From Planococcaceae bacterium Storch 2/2-2 (GTDB taxonomy: Bacteria > Bacillota > Bacilli > Bacillales_A > Planococcaceae): DNA of 64,000 bases. Below, piece after piece: positions 52,725 to 61,815 of this stretch. The translations under genes were made by a program, and so were the position numbers. The DNA lies in contig WOYE01000009.1 of NCBI GenBank assembly GCA_009740415.1, positions 930,001 through 994,000 on the forward strand. Direction: 5' to 3'. Below the pieces are notes generated by a model. It saw only the letters and a program-made list of their open reading frames with translations, had not been told where the DNA came from and ran no database searches. The number at the start of each line of letters is the position of its first letter. Within the stretch, counting starts at the first letter, position 1.

Positions 52725-53270
52725 TTACGATTGTTCACTTTCTTTTCTCTGTTCTTCAAGCGCTCGTTCTTCTTCACGTTGACGACGCGCTCGTTCCTTT
52801 CGCTCTTCTTCTTCCCGTTGGATGAACCGACGAATCGTTTCAATGACTTCTTCAATGCCGTCTAATGAACGGACGAAAGAAGAAACATCGATGACAGGAA
52901 GGAGCGTCTCCTCTGTTCGGTACGCAGCGGGCAAATACGGAACTTGCGAGAAGAGCTGCATACTTTTCGTCGCAAGTTCTGACGGGTCGATGACGACGAG
53001 TCGCTCCGCCCGTTCGACGAGTAAAATGACCGGCCACAACACTGTATCGTAAACGATGTACGCACTTGCTGTTTCATCCGTTTTCGTTCCATATAAAACG
53101 AATCCGACGTCGATGACTGGCATCCACGTTTCTTCAGTATTGACGAGACCGCGAACATACGGGGGCCATGCCGCTCGACGATCGAGCGAGACGTGCCGCT
53201 CCAGCGTACGAATCGGCTCCGCATCGATGACGTAAGACGAACCGTTCATTCGAACGATCAATCCGTTCAC
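52725..53270 (-). CDS. CheW-domain protein with a charged helical tail
   Basis: 181 residues from a GTG overlapping the peptidase stop. Residues 1-140 resemble CheW: YVRGLVNTEETWMPVIDVGF matches the VRG-N-RG-x-PVIDL core, and a second PVIDVSSFVRSL closes the domain. The last 45 residues (REEEERKERARRQREEERAL onwards) are almost all Glu, Arg and Lys, probably a single long helix. Classical CheW lacks this tail. No cheA or receptor is nearby, so a chemotaxis role is open. Confidence 0.65.
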   Translation of the reverse strand: MNGLIVRMNGSSYVIDAEPIRTLERHVSLDRRAAWPPYVRGLVNTEETWMPVIDVGFVLYGTKTDETASAYIVYDTVLWPVILLVERAERLVVIDPSELATKSMQLFSQVPYLPAAYRTEETLLPVIDVSSFVRSLDGIEEVIETIRRFIQREEEERKERARRQREEERALEEQRKESEQS

Positions 53271-54382
53271 TCGTTCGCAGCTTCCTTCACGATCGCGACG
53301 AGTAAATCAGCTAGTTTTTCTAATTCTTCGATCGGCATCCGTTCATTCGTCGTATGAATTTCTTCGTATCCGACCGCTAACGTCACCGTCGGAACGCCGA
53401 ATCCGTTGAAAATGTTTCCGTCGGATCCGCCCCCGCTCGTTTCGAGAACGACTTCACGTCCGATCGACTCGATCGCTCGTTTTGCGACCGCGATAACCGG
53501 TGCGTCGTCCGCTACGTAAAAGCCAGGGTACATACGCGTCGTCGTCACTTCAGCACGCGCCCCCATCTGTTCTGCCGTCTGTTCGAACACTTCGACCATA
53601 TGAGCGACTTGTCGCTCTAATTTTTGTTCGTTAATCGAACGCGCTTCTGCTAAAATGTTCACTTCGTCACAGACGATGTTCGTCGCCTGTCCGCCTTCAA
53701 AACGCCCGATATTCGCTGTCGTTTCTTCATCGATCCGTCCGAGCGTCATATTCGCAATCGCTTTCGATGCGACGTTGATCGCCGAAATACCGCGCTCTGG
53801 TGCGACACCAGCGTGCGCTGTCTTACCGATGATGCGAACGTCGATTTTTTCTTGGTACGGCGCAGCGTAAACGATACCGCCTACTTTTCCTGTACTATCG
53901 ACCGCATAGCCGTACGACGCTTTCAATAACGAAGGGTCCATCGCTTTCGCTCCTGCTAAACCGCTCTCTTCACCTGCTGTAATGACGAATTGAATCGGTC
54001 CGTGCGCCACGTCTTGTTCCTTCAGTTGGCGAACCATTTCAAACAGAGCGGCAATGCCTGCTTTGTCGTCCGCTCCTAAAATCGTCGTCCCGTCCGAAAC
54101 GACTGCGCCGTCTTCAATACGTGGGTCGATGCCAACACCTGGTGTCACCGTATCCATATGGCACGTAAAGTAAATGAAATCGCCGCCTTCTTTCGTCGCT
54201 GGAAGCGTCGCGATGAGGTTCCCCGCTCCGTGCCCGCTTCGCTCTGCTGAATCATCTTCGATGACGTCGAAACCGAGTGCTTCGAGTGCTCCTTTTAAAT
54301 GATCCGCGATTTGTCGCTCATTTTTCGTTTCTGAATCGATACGGACGAGGTCCATAAATTCGTTCACTAGTCGTTCATTCAT
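53267..54382 (-). CDS. M20-family metallopeptidase (YqjE, PepT-like)
   Basis: 371 residues, ribosome site GAAAGGAATAC. Zinc ligands: His in YFTCHMDTVTPG, Asp in ILGADDKAGIAA, Glu pair in VITAGEESGLAGAKAMD, His near the C-terminus in EIHTTNE. The YqjE branch is close to tripeptidase T. It trims small peptides in the cytoplasm. Same position beside brxB (yqiW) and bcd as in Bacillus. Confidence 0.92.
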   Translation of the reverse strand: MNERLVNEFMDLVRIDSETKNERQIADHLKGALEALGFDVIEDDSAERSGHGAGNLIATLPATKEGGDFIYFTCHMDTVTPGVGIDPRIEDGAVVSDGTTILGADDKAGIAALFEMVRQLKEQDVAHGPIQFVITAGEESGLAGAKAMDPSLLKASYGYAVDSTGKVGGIVYAAPYQEKIDVRIIGKTAHAGVAPERGISAINVASKAIANMTLGRIDEETTANIGRFEGGQATNIVCDEVNILAEARSINEQKLERQVAHMVEVFEQTAEQMGARAEVTTTRMYPGFYVADDAPVIAVAKRAIESIGREVVLETSGGGSDGNIFNGFGVPTVTLAVGYEEIHTTNERMPIEELEKLADLLVAIVKEAANE

Positions 54383-54480
54383 CTGTATTCCTTCTTTCCT
54401 GATCGGTTTTCCCTGAGGGATTCAACTCATTTTACCATACCTTCCCCGTTTATAGCGAACCGTTGATTGGAAGGTGACAG

Positions 54481-54509
54481 TTGGCGTTTTGAGCGATTTC
54501 TGTTAAAAT
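54481..54509 (+). promoter_or_regulatory. Promoter of the Prli42-like gene
   Basis: TTGGCG (54481-54486), 17 bases, TAAAAT (54504-54509) preceded by TGT. Confidence 0.65.
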
Positions 54510-54544
54510 GAAAGAAAAGTGTTGGAGAAATGCGAGGGAATGGT

Positions 54545-54640
54545 ATGCGTAATAAAAACGTACGAAAATGGATCGTCATTTTCATGATTATCATTATGGC
54601 AGGGTCATCGGTCTTATTCGGCTTAAGCGCCGTCTTTTAA
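54545..54640 (+). CDS. 31-residue Prli42-like stressosome miniprotein
   Basis: MRNKNVRKWIVIFMIIIMAG followed by SSVLFGLSAVF. A short basic cytoplasmic end and one membrane helix match the layout of Prli42, the miniprotein that tethers the stressosome in Listeria and is conserved in Bacillota. A strong ribosome site (GAGGGAATGGT), a promoter 36 bases before the ATG and a terminator after it make the gene credible. Identification rests on size and layout, not on a database match. Confidence 0.65.
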   Translation: MRNKNVRKWIVIFMIIIMAGSSVLFGLSAVF

Positions 54641-54685
54641 ACGATAAACGACGATGAAACGCGTGGACGTTATCGAACGTACGAC

Positions 54686-54743
54686 AGAAGGGATCAAAAG
54701 AGTAAGCGTGTCCGCTCTCTTTCGATCCCTTCTCTTTTTTACG
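54686..54743 (+). terminator. Terminator of the Prli42-like gene
   Basis: AGAAGGGATC...AAAGAG pairs with CTCTTTCGATCCCTTCT and is followed by CTTTTTT. Confidence 0.85.
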
Positions 54744-54828
54744 TTCTCTTTACACATTCGAGTCGCTCCACTCCTCATCGTTGAACGACTCGTTCACTCA
54801 AATGTGTAGACACCTACGAAAGAGCCCC

Positions 54829-54896
54829 ACGCCTCGCCTCCTCATTCGAAGGAATGGTACGAAAACCCCAACCTGCATGATAAAGCCATGAAAAAA
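54829..54896. repeat. Interspersed repeat, copy R4
   Basis: ACGCCTCGCCTCCTCATTCG then AAGGAATGGTACGAAAACCC, ending at the A-run of the brxB terminator. Confidence 0.7.
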
Positions 54897-54925
54897 TCCT
54901 TCGCCTCTTACAAGGCAAAGGATGT
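54892..54925 (-). terminator. Terminator of brxB
   Basis: ATCCTTTGCCT and AGGCGAAGGAT arms around TGTAAG, then six T residues on the minus strand. Confidence 0.88.
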
Positions 54926-54932
54926 TCATACG

Positions 54933-55370
54933 TTATACTTCTTCGCAAAACTCTTCGAACTGTGCTTGTAAGTTCGTGACGACGGACATCGGTGCGTGAC
55001 CTTCGATTTCGTGACGGCCAATTTCTCCGACGACTTGTCCGTCTTTTAATAAGACGAATGACGGTGAAGATGGTAAGTGGTCATCTCCGAACAACATACG
55101 CGCTTGCGCTGTCGCTTCTTTATCTTGTCCAGCGAATACAGTCGTTAAATGATCCGGGCGTTTGTCGTAATGAACGGCATGCGCTGCTGCTGGGCGTGCG
55201 ATACCGCCTGCGCAACCACATACAGAGTTGATCATAACGAGTGTCGTACCTGGGCGTGCAAACGCCTCTTCGACTGCCTCTGGTGTTTCTAATTGTTCAT
55301 ATCCTGCTTGTTCCATTTCTTTACGAGCGCCGCTTACGACGTCGTTCATATACATATTAAAGTCCATCAT
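54933..55370 (-). CDS. brxB: Bacilliredoxin (BrxB/YqiW type)
   Basis: 145 residues from [28 protein letters not shown] lies 11 bases before this ATG. The Cys51-Gly-Cys53 motif is in [15 protein letters not shown], and the C-terminal [24 protein letters not shown] is shared with the family. It de-bacillithiolates proteins. Position next to bcd equals that of yqiW in B. subtilis. Paralog of 43622-44065, about half identical by eye. Confidence 0.92.
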   Translation of the reverse strand: MMDFNMYMNDVVSGARKEMEQAGYEQLETPEAVEEAFARPGTTLVMINSVCGCAGGIARPAAAHAVHYDKRPDHLTTVFAGQDKEATAQARMLFGDDHLPSSPSFVLLKDGQVVGEIGRHEIEGHAPMSVVTNLQAQFEEFCEEV

Positions 55371-55445
55371 AGTAATGAACACTCCTCTCTCATGATACGC
55401 TGTTCATTTTAGCATACCTCTTTCCCGCACGCTACTCGTTTGCGC

Positions 55446-56543
55446 TTATCGGTCGATCAAGTCGAGCACGGATTTCGAACGGCGTAAAAATTGCGTCCGT
55501 GACGCACCGACTTGTTGGATGCGTTCCTCTGCTAATTGATCCGCTGCTAAGTGCGAAGGGATGTGACGGCTGCGCGCGATTTCGAAAATATCACCGAGCA
55601 CGTCGTAAATTTTGCTCACTCGACGGAGCGCACGCTCTTTGTTATACCCGATCATGTCGTCCGCTACGTTAATGACGCCACCTGAGTTAATGACGTAGTC
55701 TGGCGCATAGACGATGCCGCGCTCTTTCAACGCGAATCCGTGACGGCTCTCTTTCAACTGGTTGTTCGCACTTCCTGCGACGGCACGCACTTTCAAACGT
55801 GGAATCGTCTCGTCGTTCAATACGGCTCCGAGCGCACACGGTGCAAAAATATCCGCTTCCACATCATAAATCGCATCCGGGTCGACCGATTCAGCACCGA
55901 ACGTATCGCATGCACGTTGGACCGCTTGCTCGTCGATGTCTGTTACGATCAACTTCGCCCCTTCTTCATGCAAATGTTCGCATAGACGAAAGGCTACTTG
56001 TCCGACCCCTTGGACAGCGATCGTTTTCCCTTTCAACGAAGGCGTACCGAACGCTTCTTCCGCTGCTGCTTTCATCCCGCGGTACACACCGAATGCCGTA
56101 ACTGGTGACGGATCGCCTGAACCGTTCACAGAAGACGTACCCGTGACGAAGTTCGTCTCGAGTTTAATGTAATCCATATCTTCTTCTTTCGTTCCGACAT
56201 CTTCTGCTGTAATGTAACGTCCGCCTAGCGATTCAACGTAACGACCGAACGCGCGGAACAACGCTTCTGACTTATCCGACTTCGGATCGCCGATGATGAC
56301 CGCTTTACCGCCACCTAAATTGAGACCGGCCGCCGCATTTTTGTACGTCATCCCACGCGAGAGACGAAGCGCATCTTCCAATGCTTCTTCCTCCGTCGCA
56401 TACGGCCACATCCGTGCGCCCCCTAGCGCTGGACCGAGCGTCGTGTCATGAATGACGATGAACGCCTTCAACCCACTCGCTTCATCGCGGCAAGCGACGA
56501 CTTGCTCAACGTCATAATGTTCCATCTGTTCAAACCATTTCAT
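55446..56543 (-). CDS. bcd: Leucine dehydrogenase
   Basis: 365 residues from [20 protein letters not shown], ribosome site AAAAGGAGTG. Substrate-binding Lys68 (MTYKNAAAG) and catalytic Lys80 (LNLGGGKAV) stand at the positions of Bacillus leucine dehydrogenase; the NAD motif is [15 protein letters not shown] near residue 182. It reversibly deaminates leucine, isoleucine and valine. Unlike B. subtilis, the rest of the bkd operon (ptb, buk, lpdV, bkd) does not follow. Confidence 0.95.
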   Translation of the reverse strand: MKWFEQMEHYDVEQVVACRDEASGLKAFIVIHDTTLGPALGGARMWPYATEEEALEDALRLSRGMTYKNAAAGLNLGGGKAVIIGDPKSDKSEALFRAFGRYVESLGGRYITAEDVGTKEEDMDYIKLETNFVTGTSSVNGSGDPSPVTAFGVYRGMKAAAEEAFGTPSLKGKTIAVQGVGQVAFRLCEHLHEEGAKLIVTDIDEQAVQRACDTFGAESVDPDAIYDVEADIFAPCALGAVLNDETIPRLKVRAVAGSANNQLKESRHGFALKERGIVYAPDYVINSGGVINVADDMIGYNKERALRRVSKIYDVLGDIFEIARSRHIPSHLAADQLAEERIQQVGASRTQFLRRSKSVLDLIDR

Positions 56544-56735
56544 TGTCAACACTCCTTTTTCTACTTGTTGAATAATGTACACTACTTCTCTCGGATTGAA
56601 CAGTCCTTTTATCGAATTTCGTGAATTGTCTAACAACTTTCGATCCGATTCGGTGGAACACCTTTCGTTTTCATCTCGGGCGACGGTTGAGGCACTCAAA
56701 CGTCTCAATCGTTACAAACCGTTCGCTCTCGTTTC

Positions 56736-56763
56736 TTGACTTTCGACCGTTCCGTTGTACAAT
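56736..56763 (+). promoter_or_regulatory. Promoter of the DUF2627-like gene
   Basis: TTGACT (56736-56741), 16 bases, TACAAT (56758-56763), 25 bases before the TTG start. Confidence 0.7.
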
Positions 56764-56788
56764 ATTCAATAGTAAGGAGTTGTTACAA

Positions 56789-57160
56789 TTGGGACGTTTA
56801 GCAGCATTGATCGTTTTACTCATTCCAGGATTCGCTGCCGCTTACGGCATTAAATTAATGCGGGATTCGATTTTTAGTATCCCGGTCGCTTGGATTCCGA
56901 ACATGACGCTTCAATTCATTCTCGGATTCGTTCTCATGACGCTCGGTATTGGATTTTTCGGTGGATTTTTACTCCGTCGTGACCAACGGAAAGGACGGGT
57001 ACAAGAAAAATTCCAACGTCCAGATGTGAAAGAACAAGTCGCACCGAAGCAAGCGACGGAGCGTGTAGAAACAGCACCGTCAAGTACGGCGCCACAACCG
57101 AACAAAAAAATGACCGTCGTTCAACCGATCGACGAGACGACGAAAAAGACCGACGCGTAA
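56789..57160 (+). CDS. DUF2627 (YqzF-like) membrane protein with a long tail
   Basis: 123 residues from a TTG start (56789) with AAGGAG 9 bases upstream; no ATG fits before the first membrane span. Two spans (residues about 4-21 and 36-60) enclose the family segment YGIKLMRDSIFS. The C-terminal 60 residues are Pro/Gln/Thr/Lys-rich and probably disordered, longer than in the short YqzF of Bacillus. Same location between bcd and the yqiK-like gene as in B. subtilis. Confidence 0.75.
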   Translation: MGRLAALIVLLIPGFAAAYGIKLMRDSIFSIPVAWIPNMTLQFILGFVLMTLGIGFFGGFLLRRDQRKGRVQEKFQRPDVKEQVAPKQATERVETAPSSTAPQPNKKMTVVQPIDETTKKTDA

Positions 57161-57178
57161 TCGCATCCGGTCTTTTTT
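57147..57178. terminator. Terminator overlapping the DUF2627 gene end
   Basis: AAAAAGACCG and CGGTCTTTTTTT arms around the stop codon, usable in both directions. Confidence 0.85.
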
Positions 57179-57205
57179 TCATTTGAACGATTCAAATGAT
57201 CACGC

Positions 57206-57916
57206 TCACTGAAAACGTTCAGGTGCATCGGTAATCCATCCGATAATGAGCGGATGCGGTCGTTCGACGATCGGCTCATCTCCGAACACATTGTACAATC
57301 TGACAGGCTTTCCGATCGATTCAAAGAGAGCGATCCGCTTCGGCGTCCAATGGACCACATTGAGATGAAAAACGTCCGCATGCGTCATCGATTGTAACGT
57401 CTGTCGGTTCAACTGCTTTTTTACGAGCAGTTGCGCAATTTCAATCGACGGATCACAAGCGCGCACTTCTTCTAAAATCGTCCGATCAAATGAAGAAATG
57501 TGGACGTCTTCAAGCGGTTCTAGCAATCCAATGATGTTTCCGACTTGTTCTGGATGTTCAGATACCGTCTCTTTCAATTCGACATTCAACGCTAAACCGT
57601 GCAGTTCACAAAAATGGACGACTTCGACGAGCGCTGGAATTTTAAACGAACCGAATCGTCGTTCCCACCAATGGGCTCCGAGCTTCACTTTTTTCACCGA
57701 ACGAATGTTCAACGTATCGACGAGCCGTTCGCGGCGAGCGAGTCGTCGCAATTCACGGTCGTGAATGACGATCGGGACGTGGTCTTTTGACAGTTGGACG
57801 TCAATTTCTAAACCGTCCGCTCCGTCGACACGTGCCTGCTCGAACGCTTGCATCGTATTTTCAAACGATGCGAGCGATGCTCCTCGATGTGCAAATACGA
57901 GTCTTTCTTTACACAT
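57206..57916 (-). CDS. Glycerophosphodiester phosphodiesterase (YqiK-like)
   Basis: 236 residues from MCKERLVFAHRGASLASFEN, the ATG with GAGGAGGGGAATG upstream. GDPD motif FAHRGAS with ENTMQAF, then GLEIDVQLSKDHVPIVIHD with the second His, and NVELKE near residue 112 (metal Glu). No signal peptide, so it is cytoplasmic. It would release glycerol 3-phosphate from glycerophosphodiesters, which could also feed the glp inducer pool. Confidence 0.92.
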   Translation of the reverse strand: MCKERLVFAHRGASLASFENTMQAFEQARVDGADGLEIDVQLSKDHVPIVIHDRELRRLARRERLVDTLNIRSVKKVKLGAHWWERRFGSFKIPALVEVVHFCELHGLALNVELKETVSEHPEQVGNIIGLLEPLEDVHISSFDRTILEEVRACDPSIEIAQLLVKKQLNRQTLQSMTHADVFHLNVVHWTPKRIALFESIGKPVRLYNVFGDEPIVERPHPLIIGWITDAPERFQ

Positions 57917-59462
57917 TCCATTCCCCTCCTCTTCTTTCAAACGTTCCGACCGAACGTTTCGTTAACTGTTTCGAATACGGACCGATTTGTAAAAGGACGC
58001 CAGGATGCGCTTCTTTCGTAACGGTGATCCTCGGCTGAACGAGCGCTCTACGTTCTTCTAGACGATGCATGAGCGCTCCATCCAACGTTCGGATCGACTC
58101 GGCCACCTCAGCGACTTGCTCGGTTAACTTTTCAAATGCGTGGCGTTGCGCCTCATCGAGCTGGTCGAGAAACGGGGCAATTTGTTCCCGTTGTTGAACG
58201 AGCATGTCGTGCATCTCTTTTTGCTCACCGCGTCGATCGATCAACGTTCGCAATTCACGTTCAATCGCCTCTTCATCCGTTCCGGTCACTTCCAAATGGG
58301 TGAACCGTTCATGACGATTCCCCGCGATTGCACATTCAATCGACTCCGTCGCTATCAAATGACCACCGATCACTTTCCCACGAGTCGGGTCGACCGTAAT
58401 GCGCTCCGCTTCGATCGTCGAGCCGAGCGCATAAATGCCGATATGCACATCGGTCGCACGAACGGCACATTCACTACAATGTTTCATGAACACCGAATCT
58501 TTCGCTTCGATGCGCGTCGCATTCGCTCCGAAGACGCCTCCTTGAATGTACACCGATCCTTCTTTCGAAACGATGCGGTCCGCATTCGTCACGCTATCGC
58601 GGCCTTCGATCGATACGTCACCGCTCGCTTCGACGAAGTAACTGGCATGGACCGTCCCACGAACGGTGACAGACCCGTCGAACGTAATCGATCCCGTTTC
58701 AGGTCCGACGTCTCCTTCGATCATGACGTGGGCATCGACCGCTACGCTTCGTTTTGACCAACGTAACGCACCGCCGTGACGGGCACGTAAGACGATCTTT
58801 CCATCTTCCTCAATCGCTTCGACCGATGAATGGTCGTACCGTAACGGGCCGTCTTCACCAGCGAGCGCCACTTTCGTCTCGCCGAATATCGTAAAACCGT
58901 CTTCCCCTCGTTCCGGCAGCTCTTTTTCGCCGAGCCACTCTCCACGCTCGACCGGCGTAATGAAGTTCATCTCGTACAAATCCGCCGTTCCGTCTTCTCG
59001 AATGACGGGGCGGCGTTCGGGTTCCTCTCGATACGTCAGAACTGCATGACGTCCACGTACAGGTTCGCGACCACGCGCGACGACGACCGGTTCCCCGACG
59101 GGCCATTCCGTCGGAAACGGCACATGTCCTGCAATGATTCGCTTCTGTTGTAAATCCGCCATCACTCGTTCATCGATCCGCTCTTTCGCCCGTCTCGCTT
59201 CGTCTTCTGTTAAATGGACGACCGCTTCCGCACGCATGCCGTCAGGCGACACGTGGAGCGTCACTTCCGGTAAATACGTACCGATGTCATGCTCGCCGAC
59301 CGTCGTCAACGCATGTCGCAATGTCGTAAACTGTTCCGCCCGAATGCGCGGCTGTCCTTGAAGCCATTCGGTTAATTGTTTCAATGAATAGCCGGGCGCG
59401 TGACATGTCAATACGACACGCCCTCGCTCCGTCCGAATCGTTACGTAATCGTTTCGTTCCAT
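57909..59462 (-). CDS. FapA/DUF342 family protein
   Basis: 517 residues. After a 170-residue N-terminal region comes the FapA core: NFITPVERGEWLGEKELPER near residue 180, then a long right-handed beta-helix (ITFDGSVTVRGTVHASYFVE, SVYIQGGVFGANATRIEAKD, KVIGGHLIATESIECA; about 240-400), and a C-terminal coiled-coil (about 410-480). FapA proteins are thought to be polymer-forming or membrane-associated scaffolds. It overlaps the yqiK-like gene by 8 bases and lies where spoIVB-spo0A lie in spore formers. Confidence 0.85.
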   Translation of the reverse strand: MERNDYVTIRTERGRVVLTCHAPGYSLKQLTEWLQGQPRIRAEQFTTLRHALTTVGEHDIGTYLPEVTLHVSPDGMRAEAVVHLTEDEARRAKERIDERVMADLQQKRIIAGHVPFPTEWPVGEPVVVARGREPVRGRHAVLTYREEPERRPVIREDGTADLYEMNFITPVERGEWLGEKELPERGEDGFTIFGETKVALAGEDGPLRYDHSSVEAIEEDGKIVLRARHGGALRWSKRSVAVDAHVMIEGDVGPETGSITFDGSVTVRGTVHASYFVEASGDVSIEGRDSVTNADRIVSKEGSVYIQGGVFGANATRIEAKDSVFMKHCSECAVRATDVHIGIYALGSTIEAERITVDPTRGKVIGGHLIATESIECAIAGNRHERFTHLEVTGTDEEAIERELRTLIDRRGEQKEMHDMLVQQREQIAPFLDQLDEAQRHAFEKLTEQVAEVAESIRTLDGALMHRLEERRALVQPRITVTKEAHPGVLLQIGPYSKQLTKRSVGTFERRGGEWNV

Positions 59463-59473
59463 GAGACGTCCCC

Positions 59474-61195
59474 CTAGTTGCTCTGCTCCGCTTCTTCGGC
59501 AAACGTTTGCTTTCGCTCTTCCGCAAGCTCGAGCAACTCTTCCGCAGCCCGTAAGCTGAGTGGCGTAATTTCAGCACCTGATAACATACGCGATAACTCT
59601 TCGACACGCGAAGCATGTTCGATCGCTCGCACGCGTGTTACCGTTCGGTCTTCTTCTACTCGTTTCGAAATGAAGTAATGGTAATCGGCCATCGCAGCGA
59701 CTTGCGGCAAGTGAGAAATACAGAGCACTTGTGAATGGACAGCGATCGTCGCAATTTTATCAGCGATCGCTTGAGCGACTCGACCGGATACACCGGTATC
59801 GACTTCGTCAAAAATGAGCGACGTCACCCCTTGCGTTTTAGAGAAAATCGTTTTCAACGCGAGCATCATCCGTGAAATTTCACCGCCACTCGCAATTTGA
59901 GTCAACGGTTTCAACGGCTCTCCGACGTTCGTCGAAATGAGAAATTGAACGTCATCCGATCCGTTCGCATCGAAAGCGAGCGGTTCTTTCGTCTCGATCG
60001 ATACGCGGAACGTCGCTTTTTCCATATAGAGCTGTTCCAACTGTTCCATAACCGCCTTTTCGAGCCGTTTCGCCGTCTCTTGCCGAATGAGTGACAATTC
60101 ATTCGCTTCGATGGCGAGATCGGCCTCGACTTGAGCGAGGCGCTCTTGTTCTTCCGCTAACCGTTCATCACGGTGCAACAACCGATCCAGTTTTTCTTCA
60201 ATCTCTTCCCGGTACGTTAAAATCGCTTCGACCGTTTGTCCGTATTTCCGTTTCAACGTCGCTAACAGAGCGAGGCGACTTTCGACTTCTTCGACACGCA
60301 TCGGATCGAACGCCATGTCATCGATCGTCGAACTGAGCGAATGGATGACGTCTTGCAAACTGTAAAAGCTCGCTGAGACCGTTTCAGAAATCGGCTTCAT
60401 GTCGTCATCGATCGTCGCCGCATCTTCTAAATCGCTCATCGCACTTCCGATGTAATCGAGCCCTTTCGACTCCCCGTTCAACGATTCATAAGCCGTCGTC
60501 AACCGTTCGAACAGGCGATGGAAATGTTGTAGTTTTTGCTGTTCTTTTTCGAGCGCTCCATCTTCACCGACGACGAGGTTCGCTTCGTCGATTTCATTCA
60601 GCTGAAACGTATACAAGTCGATATGTTGGGCGATCGTCTGTTCATCTTCGACCGTTTGGCGTAATTTTTTCCGTAATTCAACATATTCCTCGTACAATTC
60701 CGTGTAATGACGGTGCGCTTCTTCGAACGTAGGAGGCGCAAAGTGATCGAGCAAATGGATGTGATGTTTATCGTTCATCAACTCTTGGTTTTCGTGTTGT
60801 CCGTGAATGTCGACGAGGTGTGATGCGATCGTTCGAACAGCCGCAATCGTCGTCAACTTTCCGTTCACTCGACACGTCGTCTTCCCTTTTCGGCTCAACG
60901 TCCGGCGAATGATGAGCATGCGGTCTTCACCGACCGGGATGTCATTTGCTGCTAGTTCAGCGAGCAACGCTTCATTCGTTACATCGACGTAAAATAGCCC
61001 TTCAATTTCTGCTCGTTCGGCACCGTGTCGAATGAACTGTTGCGACCCGCGACCTCCTGCGAGCAATTGCACCGCATCGATAATGATCGATTTTCCGGCT
61101 CCTGTTTCCCCTGTCAGTACGGTCAACCCTCGTTCGAATTCGATATCGAGCGATTCGATGATCGCAAAATTTCTAATCGATAATTCACTTAACAT
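59474..61195 (-). CDS. recN: DNA repair protein RecN
   Basis: 573 residues of SMC-like layout. Walker A is LTGETGAGKSIIIDAVQLL near residue 28; two long coiled-coils fill the centre (about 160-370); the ABC signature is QIASGGEISRMMLALK near residue 435 and Walker B SLIFDEVDTGVSG near residue 465. It binds broken DNA ends and helps recombination repair. Follows argR by 16 bases as in Bacillus. Confidence 0.97.
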   Translation of the reverse strand: MLSELSIRNFAIIESLDIEFERGLTVLTGETGAGKSIIIDAVQLLAGGRGSQQFIRHGAERAEIEGLFYVDVTNEALLAELAANDIPVGEDRMLIIRRTLSRKGKTTCRVNGKLTTIAAVRTIASHLVDIHGQHENQELMNDKHHIHLLDHFAPPTFEEAHRHYTELYEEYVELRKKLRQTVEDEQTIAQHIDLYTFQLNEIDEANLVVGEDGALEKEQQKLQHFHRLFERLTTAYESLNGESKGLDYIGSAMSDLEDAATIDDDMKPISETVSASFYSLQDVIHSLSSTIDDMAFDPMRVEEVESRLALLATLKRKYGQTVEAILTYREEIEEKLDRLLHRDERLAEEQERLAQVEADLAIEANELSLIRQETAKRLEKAVMEQLEQLYMEKATFRVSIETKEPLAFDANGSDDVQFLISTNVGEPLKPLTQIASGGEISRMMLALKTIFSKTQGVTSLIFDEVDTGVSGRVAQAIADKIATIAVHSQVLCISHLPQVAAMADYHYFISKRVEEDRTVTRVRAIEHASRVEELSRMLSGAEITPLSLRAAEELLELAEERKQTFAEEAEQSN

Positions 61196-61211
61196 AGGCG
61201 AATCCCTCTTT

Positions 61212-61664
61212 CTATAGCAGCGCGAGCAATCGCTCTCTCACTTCTTCTGTACGATCGGTGTCACGGCAAATGAGTAAGCACGTGTCGTCTCCACAAATGG
61301 ATCCGAGCAAATCTTCGTCCCACCCTAAGTTATCGACGAGTGAGCCGACCGCTTGCGCATTGCCTGGTAACGTTTTCAAAATGATGAAATGAGCCGCATG
61401 ATCGATGCTGACGAACGCGTCGCCTAACATCCGGCTTAACTTTTCTTCCGTATTGTATTTTTGAACCGTTGGTAAACTATATTTGTACCGACCGTCTGGC
61501 AGTGGCACTTTCATTAAATGCAATTCTTTAATATCGCGTGAAACGGTCGCTTGCGTCACCTCTACACCTGATGCTTTCAATGCAGCGACGAGCTGCTCTT
61601 GCGTTTCAATTTCACGATTGGCAATGATGTCGCGAATGCGAATGTGCCGTTGTCCTTTATTCAT
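61212..61664 (-). CDS. argR: Arginine repressor
   Basis: 150 residues. The N-terminal winged helix ([20 protein letters not shown] to [20 protein letters not shown]) binds ARG boxes, and the C-terminal hexamer domain has [11 protein letters not shown] and [14 protein letters not shown] for arginine. AhrC-type regulator of arginine synthesis and breakdown. Same place beside recN as ahrC in B. subtilis, but yqxC (tlyA), normally between dxs and ahrC, is missing here. Confidence 0.96.
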   Translation of the reverse strand: MNKGQRHIRIRDIIANREIETQEQLVAALKASGVEVTQATVSRDIKELHLMKVPLPDGRYKYSLPTVQKYNTEEKLSRMLGDAFVSIDHAAHFIILKTLPGNAQAVGSLVDNLGWDEDLLGSICGDDTCLLICRDTDRTEEVRERLLALL

Positions 61665-61765
61665 AAGTTGTCAACACTCCGTTCATTTTTTCTTTAAGTA
61701 TACCGTATAATTATACAGAAAACCATCTCGTCATACAGACGAAACGTTTCCGAAAAAGTTCAGTG

Positions 61766-61801
61766 AAAAAAGGAAGCGCTCCACTTGACGCGCTTCCTTA
61801 T
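61766..61801 (-). terminator. Terminator of dxs
   Basis: AAGGAAGCG-C and G-CGCTTCCTT arms around a short loop, then TTTTTT on the minus strand. It separates dxs from argR. Confidence 0.9.
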
Positions 61802-61815
61802 CGTTCACCCGAATG

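Noticed and set aside
54383-54480. Further gene between the M20 peptidase and the Prli42-like gene
   Set aside because: Only short frames without ribosome sites; it is best read as back-to-back promoter space.
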